From positions 682,001 through 746,000 of the forward strand of contig OZ245869.1 in the NCBI GenBank assembly GCA_965229355.1: DNA of 64,000 bases. Direction: 5' to 3'. Both the position numbers and the translations under genes were made by a program. This DNA is from GCA-2737725 sp965229355. Lineage in GTDB: Bacteria > Pseudomonadota > Alphaproteobacteria > Rhodospirillales > Rhodospirillaceae. Below the pieces are notes generated by a model that was not told the DNA's origin, did no database searches, and saw nothing but the letters and a program-made list of their open reading frames with translations. Position 1 is the stretch's first letter. Every line of letters starts with the position of its first letter. Positions 7,833 to 16,600 of the stretch are shown one piece after another.

Positions 7833-9764
7833 TTAATCACCCAGCGTGTACGCGATGATGTAATCGCCGAGTGCGGTTTCAACACGCGAGTGACCGCCAG
7901 CGGCAATCACCACGTACTGTTTGTCGCCCGCCATGTAGGTCATCGGCACCGCCATACCCGGCACTGGCAGTTTCGATTGCCACACTTCAGCACCCGTTTG
8001 CACATCCAGTGCACGCAAGTGTTCATCCATCGTTGCGGCCACGAAAATCAAACCACCTGCCGTCACCATCGGACCACCGATGTTGGGCGAACCCCAACCG
8101 AATGAGGCCGGAATGGTAACGCCGTATTTCTTCACTTGGCCTAATGGGATTTGCCACTTCAACTTGCCCGTCGACATATCGATCGCTGACAACGTGCCCC
8201 ATGGTGTTGGCGTGCACGGAATACCCAGCGGCGACATAAAGATTTCGCCTTCCACGCGGTACGGCGTGCCCTTCAGCGGACGCGTCAGATAATCAACGCC
8301 CGGCACATCTTCTTCCTTCACGCCGTCTTCGCGTTTGATCATCTTCAAGCGCGTTGCCAAGTTCTCGGCTTTGATGATCAGCGTGTTGGACTTGGCATCG
8401 AATGCGGCCCCACCCCAGTTACCGCCACCAAGGGCAGACGGGAACAACAGCGAGCCCTTGCCGCTGGGCGGTGTGTAAAGGCCGTCGTAACGCATCTTAT
8501 CGAATTCAGCTTGGCACCACGCTTGGTCAATTGGGGTTAAGCCGAACAGCTTCTCGCGTTTGATCTCTTGACCTGCGAAAGCATCAATACCCACGGGAAC
8601 GGGTTGCGTGGCTGATGATTGCTCCCCCGGCACATCAGACTGCGGCACCGGGCGCTCTTCGATCGGCCAAACGGGCGCGCCGGTATCGCGATCGTGCACA
8701 AACAGCCAGCCCATTTTGGTTTGTGTAATCGCAACATCACGCGCTTGGCCATCTTTGGTGATGTTCACCAGCAGCGGATGCCCAACCAAATCGTAGTCAA
8801 AAATATCGTGATGAATGGTCTGGAATGACCAGACCACTTGGCCGGTTTCGGATGAAATCACAACCGTCGCATCGGACAGCGGGATGTCGAACAAACGCCC
8901 GCCACCATAGTAATCGGTCGACGGGCTGGTGGTCGGCAGGAACACCAACTTGCGCACGGGGTCGACGCTGATAGTCGACCACACGTTTGCCGCACCCGTC
9001 TTGTCGCTTTTATCAGCCGGGATAGGATTAAACTCCCACTTCATTTCGCCGGTGCGTGCATCAAAGCCGCGCACGACACCGTCTGCTGCATTGCTTAAGC
9101 CATCATTGGCAGAGACCGTGGCAACAACCACATCACCCGCGATGCCCACAGGCGAGCCCATTCCCCCGGCATTACCTTCGCCGTGATTATCGTAGTCTTG
9201 ATGTGAAGCGTAACCAGGGTGGCCTTTGGCTGCACCAAAGTCTGTGCACGAGGCGCCGGTGTCGGCATCAATGGCGTAGATGCTGCCGTAGGCATCGCCC
9301 TTGAAGATGCGGCGTTGGCACGGCGCATTCGGCTCAGGGGTTGCAGCTTCCCAATAGGAAACACCGCGACATGTGGTGCCCCGCTTTGGTTTGTCTAAAA
9401 GCGGCTTGCCGTTGGGGCCTTTCACGACAGCAGGATCAAACACCCACTTCTCTTTACCCGTGGCTGGATCAAGCGCGAACACGCGATTGAACGGCGTGCA
9501 GTAATACAGCGTGCCATTCACGTGAATGGGTGTGACTTCTAAATTAGTGCCGCCCGTGGCTGAGCCCGCATAAGAAAAATCGCCCGACCGATGCGTCCAG
9601 GCCACTTTCAGTTTGCCGACATTGGTTTTGTCGATCTGCGACAGCGGCGAGAACTGACTGCCACCGGGGTCATTCCCAAAATTCGGCCAATCGGCGTGTC
9701 GATCCTGCGCGATGGCTGATCCACTAAAGATCAAAAGCGACACAGCAAACAAACGAGACAGCAT
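7833..9764 (-). CDS. Periplasmic PQQ-dependent dehydrogenase (quinoprotein)
   Basis: The protein has 643 residues from ATG 9764, giving a Sec signal peptide of about 20 residues ending in SGSAIAQ. The mature protein is an eight-bladed quinoprotein propeller: repeated blades of the type ALDPATGKEKWVF, YAIDADTG, VISSETGQVVWSF, SAIDMSTGKLKWQI and ALDVQTGAEVW are spread through the chain. The pattern fits the glucose/quinate dehydrogenase branch but lacks the N-terminal membrane anchor of those enzymes and has no C-terminal cytochrome, so it should be a soluble periplasmic alcohol or polyol dehydrogenase passing electrons to a separate acceptor. No PQQ synthesis genes or cytochrome partner are nearby. 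The substrate is unknown. Confidence 0.87.
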   Translation of the reverse strand: MLSRLFAVSLLIFSGSAIAQDRHADWPNFGNDPGGSQFSPLSQIDKTNVGKLKVAWTHRSGDFSYAGSATGGTNLEVTPIHVNGTLYYCTPFNRVFALDPATGKEKWVFDPAVVKGPNGKPLLDKPKRGTTCRGVSYWEAATPEPNAPCQRRIFKGDAYGSIYAIDADTGASCTDFGAAKGHPGYASHQDYDNHGEGNAGGMGSPVGIAGDVVVATVSANDGLSNAADGVVRGFDARTGEMKWEFNPIPADKSDKTGAANVWSTISVDPVRKLVFLPTTSPSTDYYGGGRLFDIPLSDATVVISSETGQVVWSFQTIHHDIFDYDLVGHPLLVNITKDGQARDVAITQTKMGWLFVHDRDTGAPVWPIEERPVPQSDVPGEQSSATQPVPVGIDAFAGQEIKREKLFGLTPIDQAWCQAEFDKMRYDGLYTPPSGKGSLLFPSALGGGNWGGAAFDAKSNTLIIKAENLATRLKMIKREDGVKEEDVPGVDYLTRPLKGTPYRVEGEIFMSPLGIPCTPTPWGTLSAIDMSTGKLKWQIPLGQVKKYGVTIPASFGWGSPNIGGPMVTAGGLIFVAATMDEHLRALDVQTGAEVWQSKLPVPGMAVPMTYMAGDKQYVVIAAGGHSRVETALGDYIIAYTLGD

Positions 9765-9873
9765 TGAAGCCCCCACAGCAGTTCTTCACCCAACAGCAAG
9801 GTTAGCATGGCATTCCCCACGAACCATGCAGCAATGAGGGGTGATCAGAATGTGAACACGTTGATGCGAACGA

Positions 9874-10683
9874 TTAGCCGGGAATGAGCTTGCCACCGCG
9901 GCGTGTTTGCAACCAAGCCGACAACATTAAACACAGCCCCGAAAACCCAACTAATAGCGTCGCAAGCGCATTAATTTTAGGGCTAACCCCTAACCGCACT
10001 GACGAAAACACAGCCATGGGCAATGTTGTCGACTGCGGGCCAGAGGTGAAACTGGCGATCACTAGGTCATCGAGCGACAACACAAACGCCAACAGCCAGC
10101 CCGCACCAATGGCAGGCATTAACATTGGCAACGTGATGGTTGTGAACACCTTCAGCGGCGGCGCGCCCAAATCAGCCGCGGCTTCCTCATACTGCCGCGA
10201 TGTCCCAATCACACGAGCCTGAATCACATACGCGACATACGTCATCGCCAGTGTTGCGTGCGCCGCAATTATAGTTCCCAGACCACGCCCTGATCGCCAT
10301 CCGAAAGTCTGTTCAACGGCGACGAACAGTAATAGCAGCGACAGGCCTGTGATAATTTCAGGCAACACTAACGGCACTGTCAGCAACGCCACGAACACGG
10401 TTCGCATTTTGAATTTGCGCACGCGGGCCAAAACTAAGCCTGCAGCGACACCCAGAATTGTCGCAAGTGTTGCAGAGCCAGCGGCCACCATCAGGCTATT
10501 GGCTGCAGCACCCAAAAACTGCCGATCTGATAAAAGCTCGGCGTACCAACGCACCGAAAAACCTGTCCATACGCCAGCCAAACGCGAATCATTGAATGAA
10601 GTCACAATCACCATCAGCGTCGGCACGTAAAGAAACAATAAGCCGATAATTAGAATAGTGTTGATGGTGCGCGCTGTTCTCAT
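9874..10683 (-). CDS. potI: Polyamine ABC transporter permease, PotC/PotI type
   Basis: The protein has 269 residues and six hydrophobic helices. The EAA loop reads EEAAADLGAPPLKVF followed by TLPMLMPAI, the cytoplasmic contact for the ATPase. The sequence ILP-free core and the DDLVIASFTSGP segment are characteristic of the second permease of putrescine/spermidine importers. Its ATG overlaps the stop of the upstream permease (ATGA), so translation is coupled. Last gene of the four-gene operon running from 13756. If the operon's ATPase is truly inactivated by its internal stop, this permease has no dedicated motor here. Confidence 0.85.
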   Translation of the reverse strand: MRTARTINTILIIGLLFLYVPTLMVIVTSFNDSRLAGVWTGFSVRWYAELLSDRQFLGAAANSLMVAAGSATLATILGVAAGLVLARVRKFKMRTVFVALLTVPLVLPEIITGLSLLLLFVAVEQTFGWRSGRGLGTIIAAHATLAMTYVAYVIQARVIGTSRQYEEAAADLGAPPLKVFTTITLPMLMPAIGAGWLLAFVLSLDDLVIASFTSGPQSTTLPMAVFSSVRLGVSPKINALATLLVGFSGLCLMLSAWLQTRRGGKLIPG

Positions 10684-11570
10684 GCAGCCTCACGCGCTGA
10701 ACGGGCCTGGAAGATGGTCACCGGCACCGCCAGGACGATCAACAAAACTGTGGCCACCGCCGCACTGACGGGCCAATCGCGGTTCGTGAAAAATTCATTC
10801 CACAATACTTTGCCGATCATTAGCACATCGGCCCCGCCCAGAAGTTCGGGGATTACAAATTCACCGACAGCAGGAACGAACACCAGCACACATCCCGCAA
10901 CAACACCGGGCCATGAGAGCGGCAACGTAATACGCCAGAACGCTTGCGCGGGTGTTGCCCCCAAATCCATCGCGGCTTCAGTTAAACGCCCATCGAGCTT
11001 TTCAAGGCGCGCATAGAGCGGCAACAACATGTACGGCAGATAACAAAACACCATGCCGATAAACACAGCGAACTCGGTGTTCAACAGCTTCAACGGCGCA
11101 TCAATCACGCCCAAGGCCTCAAGGGCACTGTTCACCAAGCCATTAGGGCGCAGCAAGCCGACCCAGGCATAAACGCGGATCAGAAACGACGTCCAGAACG
11201 GCAACAGTACCAAAATGAGCAACGGCGTTTGCCAGGTACGCGGTGCGCGCACAATCGCATAGGCCATGGGGTATGCGATCAGCAGCGCGAGAACTGTTGT
11301 GATGGCAGCGATACGCACCGAGTTGAGATACGCTTTGAAATAAAGTGCGTCAGAGCTGATTAATGCGTAATTGGATGCGCTTCCCTGCCATAGGGTTTCA
11401 CCAGCCTCATTTGAGCCAATCAATGGCGTGTAGGGCGGCACCCCCAACTGCATTTGCGAGAAGCTGATTTTAATGATCAGCAGCAGCGGCAGAAACGCAA
11501 ATACCAACAGCCAGAGTAGCGGAAGCCCAATGGCTGTGCGCTTTAAGCCAGCGGATTCAAGCGGCGTCAT
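10680..11570 (-). CDS. potH: Polyamine ABC transporter permease, PotB/PotH type
   Basis: The protein has 296 residues and six helices, with a long periplasmic loop after helix 1 as in PotB/PotH. The EAA motif reads EAAMDLGATPAQAFWRITLP. The C-terminal part carries the PAVGEFVIPELLGG segment typical of this subunit. It overlaps the ATPase stop by four bases upstream and the PotI-like permease by four bases downstream, so the operon is tightly coupled. It would form a heterodimeric inner-membrane channel with the product of 9874-10683. Confidence 0.87.
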   Translation of the reverse strand: MTPLESAGLKRTAIGLPLLWLLVFAFLPLLLIIKISFSQMQLGVPPYTPLIGSNEAGETLWQGSASNYALISSDALYFKAYLNSVRIAAITTVLALLIAYPMAYAIVRAPRTWQTPLLILVLLPFWTSFLIRVYAWVGLLRPNGLVNSALEALGVIDAPLKLLNTEFAVFIGMVFCYLPYMLLPLYARLEKLDGRLTEAAMDLGATPAQAFWRITLPLSWPGVVAGCVLVFVPAVGEFVIPELLGGADVLMIGKVLWNEFFTNRDWPVSAAVATVLLIVLAVPVTIFQARSAREAA

Positions 11571-12631
11571 GATGTCAGTACCACAACAGCATCAGCAGAC
11601 CACGCGACATTAACGCGCGCACCACGCTCGAACGTTTTGTGCGAATCATTCTGGCGGGTGACGCGCACAATCGCGCCATGCGCAGCCCGCACCAAATACG
11701 TGGTGACCGTGCCCAGATAGACAACATTCTCAACTGTCGCTTCAGACAACACGTTGTCATCAGACAGCGTATCAACACTAATCGTAATGCGTTCGGGCCG
11801 GACAGAGACTGCCACAGCAGAGCCTTCAGGCGGCAACGCAGCATTCGCTGCAATGGATGCGCCCAACACGGGGCATTCAACGCGGCCTTGTACGACAGCA
11901 CCGTCCCAGATGTTTGCTTCACCAAAGAATTAGGCCACCAACCGCGAAGCCGGGCGCTCGTACAAATCGCGTGCACCGGCCACTTGCACGATCTTGCCTT
12001 TGTCCATCACGGCGACACGGTCGGCCATGGTCATGGCGTCTTCCTGATCGTGCGTAACGATGACGAATGAAATACCGAGGTGTTTGCGCAAGTTCATCAG
12101 CTCAAGCCGGGTGCGCTCTCGTAAAGCGCGGTCCAATGCTGCCATGGGTTCATCGAGCAACAGAACCTTCGGCTGCTTCGCGATACACCGCGCGAGCGCC
12201 ACACGCTGCTGCTGACCACCCGACAACTGATCTGGCCTGCGATAGCCCAGCGTATCCATTTCAACCAAGGCCAACGCATCTTGCACGCGTGTTGTCAAAG
12301 CTGCGCCAGTTAAGCCGTCTTGCTTCAAACCGAAGGCCACGTTTTGCGCGACCGTCATGTGCGGGAAAAGTGCGTAAGATTGAAACATGAGATTGACTGG
12401 CCGCGCATGGGGCGGTGTGGCCGTCATGTCCTGGCCCGCGATCATCACCTTACCGCTGTCGGGCACTTCAAGACCTGCCAACACACGCAGCAATGTGGTT
12501 TTGCCACAACCCGACGCGCCTAAGAGGGCCAAGAACTCATTGTTGGCAATATCAATTGACACGCCATCCACCGCCATCACGCCATCGAATGACTTGCGGA
12601 TGTCGCTAAGCGCAATGATCGGTGAAGCCAT
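11567..12631 (-). pseudogene. potG: Polyamine ABC transporter ATPase (PotA/PotG) split by an in-frame TAA
   Basis: The frame from ATG 12631 to TGA 11567 would encode 354 residues but holds TAA at codon 234 (bases 11930-11932). Residues 1-233 contain the complete nucleotide-binding domain: Walker A GASGCGKTTLL, Q-loop, signature LSGGQQQRVALARC, Walker B VLLLDEP and the switch His in VTHDQEDAM. Directly after the stop the same frame continues FFGEANIWDG and then the TOBE regulatory domain with VRPERI, exactly as in PotA/PotG. So the lesion is one nonsense codon, not a frameshift. The sense codon replaced is unknown; TAA is one base from Lys, Gln, Glu or Tyr. A 233-residue truncated ATPase might still be made, and a GTG at 11869 could restart the TOBE part. 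Recent mutation, readthrough or a sequencing error are all possible. Confidence 0.8.
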
Positions 12632-12643
12632 CGTTAATCGTTC

Positions 12644-13756
12644 TTATGATCCGGTTTTCACGCGCGTCCACAGGCGTGTGCGCAAGCGTTCGATCTCAGG
12701 TGTGGGCAGCGTTTCTGTCAGCAGTTTTGCAGCAATATCTGCTGGCGGATACACCGCCTCATCTTCCAACAGCTCTTTATCCATGAACTTCGCCGACTTT
12801 AAATTCGGGTTCGCGTAGTAAACTGCGTTTGAAATCGGCGCGATCACTTCAGGCCGCAGAATGTAATCCAAAAACTTATGAGCATTGGCCGCATGCGGCG
12901 CGTCTTTCGGGATCGCCATGAAGTCAAACCACATCACAGCCCCTTCTTTGGGAATGCTATAGTCGATCTCAATACTGTTCTTGGCTTCCGCGGCGCGCTC
13001 GGCAGCTTGGAACACATCGCCCGAATAACCCATCGCCACGCACACATCGCCGTTCGCTAACGCCGTGATGTATTCCGAGTTGTGAAATTTTGAAATATAC
13101 GGGCGCACCTTTTGCCACAGCGCTGCGGCGGCTTCGTAATCCGCGGGCGTGGTGGAGTTGGGGTCTTTGCCCATGTAGCGCAATGTCAGTTCAAACACAT
13201 CGGCGGGGGAATCAAACGCATAGATGCCGCACTTGGCCAGCTTCTCGGCGTTCTTGGGGTCCAAGATCAGCGACCAGCTATCAACAGGCGCGTCTTTGCC
13301 CAACACCTCTTTCACTTTCTTGACGTTGTAGCCAATGCCGGTCGTGCCCCACATATAAACAATCCCATGTTTATTGCCGGGGTCTTGCACAGAGGCTTTC
13401 GTGATGATGGCGGGGTCTTGCGTGGTGATGTTACTGAGCTTGGTTTTATCGAGCGGTTGCAAAATGCCAGCTTTGATAAAGCGCCCCAGCACCGGGCCAT
13501 TGGGCACAACAACGTCGTAGCCCGAGCCACCGGCCAGCATTTTGGCTTCCAACATTTCGCTGGAATCAAAGTTATCGATATTCACCTTGATGCCGGTTTC
13601 TTTCGTGAAGTCGGCAATGGTGTTTTCAGCCAGATAGTCTGACCAGATGTACAGGTTCAGCGTTTTGTCTTGCGCGTGGGCAGACAGCGCCAGCGTTGAT
13701 GCGACCAGCGTCGATACAATCAAAGCCGCGCTGAAACGATACATAAAGCCTGACAT
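12644..13756 (-). CDS. potF: Polyamine-binding periplasmic protein, PotD/PotF type
   Basis: The protein has 370 residues; ATG 13756 is used, with ATG 13744 an alternative giving a shorter signal peptide. A Sec signal ends near ALSAHAQ. The mature protein opens with KTLNLYIWSDYLAENTI, the hallmark of the spermidine/putrescine-binding family (periplasmic binding protein type 2). WGTTGIGYN and the acidic/aromatic polyamine pocket region follow. It is the first gene of the operon with ATPase and two permeases, 12 bases upstream of the ATPase, which fits delivery of putrescine-like polyamines from the periplasm to the permease pair. Putrescine rather than spermidine is suggested by the four-gene PotFGHI order only. 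Confidence 0.87.
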   Translation of the reverse strand: MSGFMYRFSAALIVSTLVASTLALSAHAQDKTLNLYIWSDYLAENTIADFTKETGIKVNIDNFDSSEMLEAKMLAGGSGYDVVVPNGPVLGRFIKAGILQPLDKTKLSNITTQDPAIITKASVQDPGNKHGIVYMWGTTGIGYNVKKVKEVLGKDAPVDSWSLILDPKNAEKLAKCGIYAFDSPADVFELTLRYMGKDPNSTTPADYEAAAALWQKVRPYISKFHNSEYITALANGDVCVAMGYSGDVFQAAERAAEAKNSIEIDYSIPKEGAVMWFDFMAIPKDAPHAANAHKFLDYILRPEVIAPISNAVYYANPNLKSAKFMDKELLEDEAVYPPADIAAKLLTETLPTPEIERLRTRLWTRVKTGS

Positions 13757-13823
13757 CCGAACGCCCCCGCTAAATCCGTAAGGAGGCGGATATTACGGAG
13801 GTGGAACGGCGGCGTAAACGCTT

Positions 13824-13874
13824 TGATATGAAGGCGCTTTAGTTTTAATGCGCTCTGATTTTAAGGCGCTTTAG
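13824..13874. repeat. Two-copy 19-base direct repeat at the end of the monooxygenase gene
   Basis: Bases 13824-13842 and 13856-13874 match at 17 of 19 positions, sharing the core AAGGCGCTTTAG, with a 32-base period. The second copy contains the last codons and stop of the reverse-strand gene at 13861; the first lies just past the stop. It looks like a short local duplication of the gene's 3' end, with no clear function. Confidence 0.6.
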
Positions 13875-15162
13875 CTTTGCCGTTCAGTAAACCCCAAGCC
13901 GGTTTGTCGGGCGGCGGGTTGTCCAGGCGCTCCATGCCCGTCGGCAAGCCAAACTGGCGACGGCCAAAGTTCAGCATGTGCACATCCCAGTTCACGGCCA
14001 GTTGGTTTTGCATGACACTGAGATCACGCGCAAAACGCTGCACGGGGTTGGAGTCGTAAATGCCCACCGCACCCATTTGCTTTACCAAGCGTTGCACCAA
14101 GTTATAGCACAGACGCGCAATGTACGAACGCTCACGTCCTGAATCGATGAATTCATCAACTGCGATGTTCAGGCGGGCCGCACCACGTTCGTGTAAGAAT
14201 TTGTTGTGCTTATCAAACAACGCACGCGCAGCTTCCAGTTCGCAATAAGATTCGGCCAATCGCTCTTGCACGGTCGGCATTTGAGCAACCGTTGACGCAT
14301 ACTGCACCATAGAGCCGACACGGCCCTGCGTGTTCGCGCGGTAGATTTCATAGGCGCCTTCGGCGGCCCCCAAAATCGGGCCCAACAACCAGCTTGAGAA
14401 ATAGGGCGTAAACGGTACGTCGTACAAATAGCAGTCAGGGTTCACAGCCGCGCCCACGGGGCCCGCGCCAAAGTTCGGCAGTGAATCAAGAACGTGATCG
14501 TCGGGCACAAACAAATTGGTGAACTGAAGATCTTTCGAGCCCGTCCCTTTCATACCCGCCACAAACCAAGTGTCGACGATGTCGACATTCTCGGCTTTGG
14601 TGATGATGCGCACGTTCGTGCGACTAGACTTCGTACCGTCTTCGTTCAGCAGTTGCCCATTCACCATGATCCAATCGGCATGATCGCACCCCGAGGCAAA
14701 ACGCCAGATACCGTGTACGATTACACCGTCTTTGGTTTTGGTGATGGTGCCTGTCGTTTGTGCTGACGCAGTAACAAACAACTGGTTTGGACCCGCAGCA
14801 AACATTTCATCCTGCAAGTATTGCGGCATACGGCCAACAATCGCACCGTGCCCACCAACCACCGCAACGATCCAGGCCGTTGAGGGGCACCCGCGCGCAA
14901 TGATGCGTGCGATTTCTGGCAACGCGGGCCAATCCATCTCTAACCCGCCGTAGCGTTTGGGAATCACGATGCTGAGCAGCCCAGCTTTATACAGATCAGC
15001 CATGTTCTCTTTGGGCAGATAGCGCAAATTCTCGGTTTCAGCAGCACGCGCGGCAAACACCGGCACCAAGGCTTCGGCGTTCGCTTTCAACTGTGCCCAC
15101 GTCAGCGTATGTGGCTGCCATGATGCTGCGTGTTTCTTTTGAGCGGCAGAGGAAGAGCCCAT
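13861..15162 (-). CDS. Class D flavin-dependent monooxygenase (acyl-CoA dehydrogenase fold, HsaA-like)
   Basis: The protein has 433 residues with the acyl-CoA dehydrogenase fold. The opening region has NMADLYKAGLLSIVIPKRYGG, and CPSTAWIVAVVGGH follows, both typical of the oxygenase components HsaA, HpaB-C2 type and dibenzothiophene monooxygenases rather than true acyl-CoA dehydrogenases. Such enzymes use reduced FMN or FAD supplied by a separate reductase to hydroxylate phenols, steroids or indoles. No flavin reductase gene is in this neighbourhood. The start is ATG 15162, 14 bases after the stop of the carboxymuconolactone decarboxylase-like gene, so the two are cotranscribed. A paralogue lies at 33034-34284. 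Confidence 0.8.
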   Translation of the reverse strand: MGSSSAAQKKHAASWQPHTLTWAQLKANAEALVPVFAARAAETENLRYLPKENMADLYKAGLLSIVIPKRYGGLEMDWPALPEIARIIARGCPSTAWIVAVVGGHGAIVGRMPQYLQDEMFAAGPNQLFVTASAQTTGTITKTKDGVIVHGIWRFASGCDHADWIMVNGQLLNEDGTKSSRTNVRIITKAENVDIVDTWFVAGMKGTGSKDLQFTNLFVPDDHVLDSLPNFGAGPVGAAVNPDCYLYDVPFTPYFSSWLLGPILGAAEGAYEIYRANTQGRVGSMVQYASTVAQMPTVQERLAESYCELEAARALFDKHNKFLHERGAARLNIAVDEFIDSGRERSYIARLCYNLVQRLVKQMGAVGIYDSNPVQRFARDLSVMQNQLAVNWDVHMLNFGRRQFGLPTGMERLDNPPPDKPAWGLLNGKAKAP

Positions 15163-15176
15163 TGTCGTGCTCCTGA

Positions 15177-15629
15177 TTACTTCTTTTTGCGTTTCGTTTT
15201 GGATTTAGGCAGATGGCCCGAGGCTGTCAGTGCGTCACGGACGATACGCATGCTGTCGATGGTGGCCGGAATGCCCGCATACAGTGACGTATGTAGCAAA
15301 ACTTCTTTGATCTCATCGGGCGTGCAGCCGTTGTTCAAGGCCCCTTTCAGATGGATCAGCAATTCGTGCGGGCGATTGAGGGCTGTCAGCAGCGCCATGT
15401 TAATAAGGCTGCGTGTTTTCAGCGGGAGACCTGGGCGCGACCAAATATCATTCCACACCCACTCATGAATGATCTGCATGAGCTCTTTATTGAAATCATC
15501 CACGCCCTTCAGCGAGGTATCAACATAAGCATTGCCCAGCACGCGACGGCGCATCGCTTCGCCTTTGGCAGCGCGTGTTGTCGCGACAGTCTTGGCCGAT
15601 GATTTTTGAATGCGTCTTTTTGCAGCCAT
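15177..15629 (-). CDS. Carboxymuconolactone decarboxylase / AhpD-like protein
   Basis: The protein has 150 residues. After a basic N-terminus (about 25 residues rich in Lys and Arg), it matches the CMD family: GEAMRRRVLGNAYVD, then TRSLINMALLTALNRPHEL and GCTPDEIKEVLLHTSLYAG. This is the PcaC-like form without the CxxC redox pair of AhpD, so a decarboxylase or other lactone-handling role is more likely than peroxidase activity. The His in LLHTSLYAGIP is the conserved catalytic candidate. It is cotranscribed with the class D monooxygenase downstream, and that pairing suggests ring oxidation followed by processing of a carboxylated intermediate. The basic tails at both ends are unusual for the family. 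Confidence 0.8.
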   Translation of the reverse strand: MAAKRRIQKSSAKTVATTRAAKGEAMRRRVLGNAYVDTSLKGVDDFNKELMQIIHEWVWNDIWSRPGLPLKTRSLINMALLTALNRPHELLIHLKGALNNGCTPDEIKEVLLHTSLYAGIPATIDSMRIVRDALTASGHLPKSKTKRKKK

Positions 15630-15763
15630 GGAGCGGCTTCCCCCACCTCATCCCCTTACGTCAGGTCATCATATATCCATGACCTTCGTTGACGAGGGAA
15701 AAAGACAGACTTCGTCTGTCTGGTCGCAAGAAGTATGGGAAGAAACGGCTGAAAACTGCGGTT

Positions 15764-16594
15764 TTAAGCTAAACCGGCAGCGCCGATGGGGTCACGCTTG
15801 ATGAATTTATGAGTCAATACGCGCCAGATCAGCTTGGGCGTCGACAGCCAGTTGATGCGCGCGCCTGGCTTGGTGTTGGCCAGAACTTTCTCGGCAATAA
15901 AGGCCGCGACAGGTGCGACAGGGTCGCCAAACATCATCACGAACTTCTTTTTCGCGCGCACTTGGGCGGCCGGTTCACCCCATGCTTCGCCGAGCCCCAA
16001 CTCGGTGATGACGATACCGGGCTGGATGTACCCAACAATGATGTTCTTGGCTTTCAGTTCTTTCGCGGCCGCACCCGTGAAGTACGTCAACGCGCGTTTG
16101 GTGGACCCGTACACCGACATGCCGGGTCGCGTCATACCATCAGAGCCAAAGCCTTCGAAATTATAAATCGCACCACGTGTGCCGTTGACCACGTCTTGCG
16201 TTTCCATTTCCTTGGCTGCGACTTTGGTGCCGTTCATGGCGCCCGACAAGTTGGCTTCCACAACGCTAGAGATATCAGCCGGATCAAGCTGACCGACATT
16301 GCGGTACTTGTTGATCAGCCCTGCGTTATTAATCCACACGTCAACCCGGCCAAAAACTTTAGCCGACTGACGCCACAGATTTTCGACCTGCGCCACATCC
16401 ACCACATCACACGCAATACCAACAGCGCGGCTGCCAGCGTTGAGCTTCGCCACCACCGCATCCACAGTATCTTGGCGCCGTCCACTGATGACGACGTTAT
16501 GGCCACGCTGCAAAAACTCTTCTGCGAGACCTAACCCGATACCTTTGGTGGAGCCCGTGATGACGATTGTTTGAAGGGCGGGTGTTTGCGGCAT
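15764..16594 (-). CDS. Short-chain dehydrogenase/reductase, NOL/NYC1-like group
   Basis: This 276-residue SDR has cofactor motif TGSTKGIGLG near the N-terminus (an Arg after the second strand, SGRRQD, suggests NADP(H)), structural motif WINNAG, and catalytic Tyr/Lys in VYGSTKRAL. The phrase NFEGFGSDG before the catalytic Tyr and the SPG-like PGIVITELGLG after it are shared with plant chlorophyll b reductases NOL/NYC1 and their bacterial relatives; here they are only a family mark. It begins 6 bases after the MFS gene stop at 16601, so the two form one operon. It is a paralogue of the SDRs at 20318, 21328 and 22161. Confidence 0.85.
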   Translation of the reverse strand: MPQTPALQTIVITGSTKGIGLGLAEEFLQRGHNVVISGRRQDTVDAVVAKLNAGSRAVGIACDVVDVAQVENLWRQSAKVFGRVDVWINNAGLINKYRNVGQLDPADISSVVEANLSGAMNGTKVAAKEMETQDVVNGTRGAIYNFEGFGSDGMTRPGMSVYGSTKRALTYFTGAAAKELKAKNIIVGYIQPGIVITELGLGEAWGEPAAQVRAKKKFVMMFGDPVAPVAAFIAEKVLANTKPGARINWLSTPKLIWRVLTHKFIKRDPIGAAGLA

Positions 16595-16600
16595 GGTGTT

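Noticed and set aside
11575..11976. Reverse frame of 133 codons over the ATPase break, which suggested a frameshift
   Set aside because: Checking coordinates shows the two halves of the ATPase are in the same frame; the lesion is a stop codon and this frame is a shadow.
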